This document shows, piece after piece, positions 62,184-64,000 of a stretch of DNA of 64,000 nt; position 1 is the stretch's first letter; each line of letters opens with the position of its first letter. The notes below the pieces were generated by a model. That model saw nothing but the letters and a program-made list of their open reading frames with translations, was not told the origin of the DNA and did not search any database. Position numbers and translations under genes: made by a program. The stretch comes from Alphaproteobacteria bacterium (GTDB taxonomy: Bacteria; Pseudomonadota; Alphaproteobacteria; Caulobacterales; Hyphomonadaceae), in NCBI GenBank assembly GCA_018827375.1, contig JAHJYW010000002.1, forward strand, positions 109,963-173,962, given 5' to 3'.

Positions 62184-63554
62184 ATGAGCAAGTCCGATCC
62201 AGCTCTTGGCCAACACAGGCCGCGCGGTGGCATCAGCCGCCGGGCGCGTGATTTTTTTATCCTCGGCTTTTGCTTTTGCGGGGTCCTGTTCCTGCTGGCG
62301 GCCACGGGTGAGCTGGATTTCGTCGTCGCGTTTGCCGCGATGGCGGTGCTCGCCTCGGTCGCCTTCGCCTATTTCGTCGGCTCGGCCGCTTTCCTGCCGG
62401 TGGGCACCATCTCGCGTGCGGCGCCAGCTCCGGACATCGCGCGGCGGCTGGACTCGGTGCGGCTCCTGCGCGCGCTGCCGCTGCCGGCTTTCGAGGTGGA
62501 CGGCGACAGGCGGATCGTGGCGTTCAATGAGTCGGCCGACCTGATCCTGCGCCTCGACGGGCGGATCAATCCACGCGCCAGCACGGTGATCCGGTCGCCG
62601 ACGCTGCTGTCGGCCATCGACCGCATTGGCCGGGGCGACGGCGACGAGTCCGTTTCGGTGGAAGTGGAAAGCGGGCCGGACGAGACCTGGCGGGCCCATG
62701 TTTCGCGCCCGACTGGCGCTGCGCAGACACTGGTCGTGCTGGAGGACCTGACACCGGTGCAGCGGGCCGCACGCGCCCGATCTGACTTTCTTGCCAATGC
62801 GAGCCACGAGCTGCGGACACCCCTGACGGCGCTGTCGGGATTCATCGAGACGATGCGCGGGCCGGCCAAGGATGACACCGCCTCCTGGCCACGCTTCCTC
62901 GATATCATGGCCGGCGAGTCCGAGCGGATGAGCCGCCTGATTGCGGACTTGCTGTCGCTGTCGCGGATCGAGTTTTCCGAGCATATCTCGCCCAGCGAGC
63001 GGGAGGATTTCACGCGGATCGTGCACGATGCGACCGAAGCGCTACAGCCGATAGCGGCCGAGCGCTCGGTCACGTTGGAGCTGGTCGGCCAGGATGGCGC
63101 GCTACCGGTGATCGCGCACCGCGACGAGATCGTGCAGGTGGTGGAAAACCTGCTGACCAATGCGCTGAAATATACGGCGCCGGGCGGCAAGGTGACGGTC
63201 TTTTACGGCAACACGTCCACCATGGTCGAGGCGCGGACCAAGGCCGGGCACGGCTGGCGCGAAGGCGAACGCATGACGCTGCTGCCGGCGGCGGGGCGTC
63301 CGGGCAAGCCGGATGCATCGGTCTGGCTGCGCATCGAGGACCAGGGACCGGGCATTGAACGTGAACACCTGCCACGCCTCGGCGAGCGGTTCTATCGCGC
63401 CGACCAGAGCCGGGGTGGCAAGATTACCGGCACGGGCCTTGGCCTCGCCATCGTCAAGCACATCATGGCCCATCACCGCGGCGGCCTCGCCGTGGAAACC
63501 CGCCTCGGCAAGGGCAGTGCCTTCGGCATCTGGCTACCCGCCGCCCGAAACTAG
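62184..63554 (+). CDS. PhoR-like membrane sensor histidine kinase
   Basis: 456 residues, preceded by GGGAGACAGG. Two adjacent membrane helices (about 24-45 and 50-72) with almost no periplasmic loop are followed by a PAS-like domain (LPAFEVDGDRRIVAFNESA), HisKA with NASHELRTPLTALSGFIETM, and HATPase with NLLTNALKY, EDQGPGIEREHLPRLGERFYR and GTGLGLAIVKHIM. A roughly 35-residue insertion (NTSTMVEARTKAGHGW) sits in the ATPase domain. The arrangement fits PhoR of alphaproteobacteria, but no phoB or pst genes follow, so the name is tentative. It is divergent from the RND operon. Confidence 0.9.
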   Translation: MSKSDPALGQHRPRGGISRRARDFFILGFCFCGVLFLLAATGELDFVVAFAAMAVLASVAFAYFVGSAAFLPVGTISRAAPAPDIARRLDSVRLLRALPLPAFEVDGDRRIVAFNESADLILRLDGRINPRASTVIRSPTLLSAIDRIGRGDGDESVSVEVESGPDETWRAHVSRPTGAAQTLVVLEDLTPVQRAARARSDFLANASHELRTPLTALSGFIETMRGPAKDDTASWPRFLDIMAGESERMSRLIADLLSLSRIEFSEHISPSEREDFTRIVHDATEALQPIAAERSVTLELVGQDGALPVIAHRDEIVQVVENLLTNALKYTAPGGKVTVFYGNTSTMVEARTKAGHGWREGERMTLLPAAGRPGKPDASVWLRIEDQGPGIEREHLPRLGERFYRADQSRGGKITGTGLGLAIVKHIMAHHRGGLAVETRLGKGSAFGIWLPAARN

Positions 63555-63559
63555 CCGGA

Positions 63560-64000
63560 TCAGACCGGCACGAGATAGCCCCGATAGCCAACTATCTGGC
63601 CGATCAGGGGCAGGGCGATCGACACATCGAAACACGCGCGCCCGGCCTCGTCGACATATTCGCGCGTCTTGCTGACAGGCAGGAGCAGCGCGGGCAGGGG
63701 CAGTCCAAGCGCATCACCCCGGGATACCGGGAACGAAAGGTCTTGTTCAGACGGCGCGAGGTCGATCCGGAATGTCAGGAGGCCGAAGCGTTCCGTGACA
63801 TGGCCTGACGCATTGTGCCGGGCCGGTGCGAGATAAGACCGGAATGTGTAGCGGCCAAAGCGACGGGTCCAGGTCTCGCCCTTAGGGGTTTGACGCATGC
63901 CGACATGCACATCGGTCGAGGGCGTCGCAGGCGGAAAGCCGACGAGCCAGCCGACGAGACGGGAAATCAGGTTTGTACCGCGTATGACGCTGGCCTTGCC
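63560..64000 (-). CDS. DUF4166 domain protein, partial (5' end beyond window)
   Basis: The reverse strand is open for 147 codons up to the right edge, so an internal GTG at 63910 is not the start. The residues read SVIRGTNLISRLVGWLVGFP, then TWTRRFGRYTFRSYLAP, ERFGLLTFRIDL, GLPLPALLLPVSKTREYVDE and CFDVSIALPLIGQIVGYRGYL, which matches the DUF4166 family (function unknown, often fused to or beside NAD-binding domains). It is convergent with the PhoR-like kinase gene, 5 bp apart. Confidence 0.82.
   Translation of the reverse strand, partial: GKASVIRGTNLISRLVGWLVGFPPATPSTDVHVGMRQTPKGETWTRRFGRYTFRSYLAPARHNASGHVTERFGLLTFRIDLAPSEQDLSFPVSRGDALGLPLPALLLPVSKTREYVDEAGRACFDVSIALPLIGQIVGYRGYLVPV

Overview
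This 64 kb, GC-rich window looks like an ordinary chromosomal stretch of an alphaproteobacterium. The best guess is a relative of Hyphomonas or Caulobacter. This rests on a CC0125/CC1285-type lipoprotein, a UrcA-family protein, a 180-kDa-type NAD-glutamate dehydrogenase, a class I lysyl-tRNA synthetase, a fused indolepyruvate ferredoxin oxidoreductase, and DUF2853, DUF3297 and DUF4166 proteins. The taxonomic call is inference. I see no rRNA, tRNA, CRISPR array, prophage or intact insertion sequence.

Layout. 0-7 kb: lipoprotein fragment, a cadherin-like/sugar-dehydrogenase lipoprotein, aldehyde dehydrogenase, a HerA-like ATPase and an AI-2E family permease. 7-17 kb: NAD-glutamate dehydrogenase, then an overlapping GST-queG-mtgA run, an SDR, and a HAD-lipoprotein-pterin dehydratase run. 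17-23 kb: signalling block with a hybrid kinase, a GNAT-nitrilase fusion, and a MarR/OmpR/kinase operon divergent from ilvE. 24-29.5 kb: reductase, M19-like dipeptidase, GST, 1-Cys peroxiredoxin, SixA-like phosphatase, and a UrcA/small-peptide unit behind an AT-rich promoter. 29.7-37 kb: a photolyase-family protein, a decayed glycosyltransferase remnant, two paired acyl-CoA dehydrogenases, DUF2853 and a membrane-anchored FMN glutamate-synthase-like enzyme. 37-46 kb: iron-storage pair bfd-bfr under a Fur-like box, lysS, indolepyruvate oxidoreductase divergent from an Lrp regulator, and a thiolase. 46-53 kb: accessory genes, including a protein with seven CX7C repeats, a CPBP protease gene broken by one in-frame TGA, a secreted MetX-like hydrolase overlapping a globin, an ABC-F ATPase, glutathione peroxidase and PilZ. 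53.7-64 kb: M13 peptidase, a tripartite RND efflux operon, a PhoR-like kinase and a partial DUF4166 protein.

The least expected signals are in regulatory DNA and broken genes. A 19-nt inverted-repeat operator (ATTATCG-N5-CAATAAT) occurs both in the UrcA/small-peptide promoter and, 32 kb away, in the RND efflux promoter, suggesting one regulator for both. A perfect 10+10 bp inverted repeat sits over the bfd start codon. A cluster of AT-rich perfect palindromes lies upstream of the thiolase. Three regions (a GT2 glycosyltransferase C-terminus, a CPBP protease, a small conserved-looking ORF) each read as protein only across an in-frame stop codon. I found no clearly new multi-gene system.
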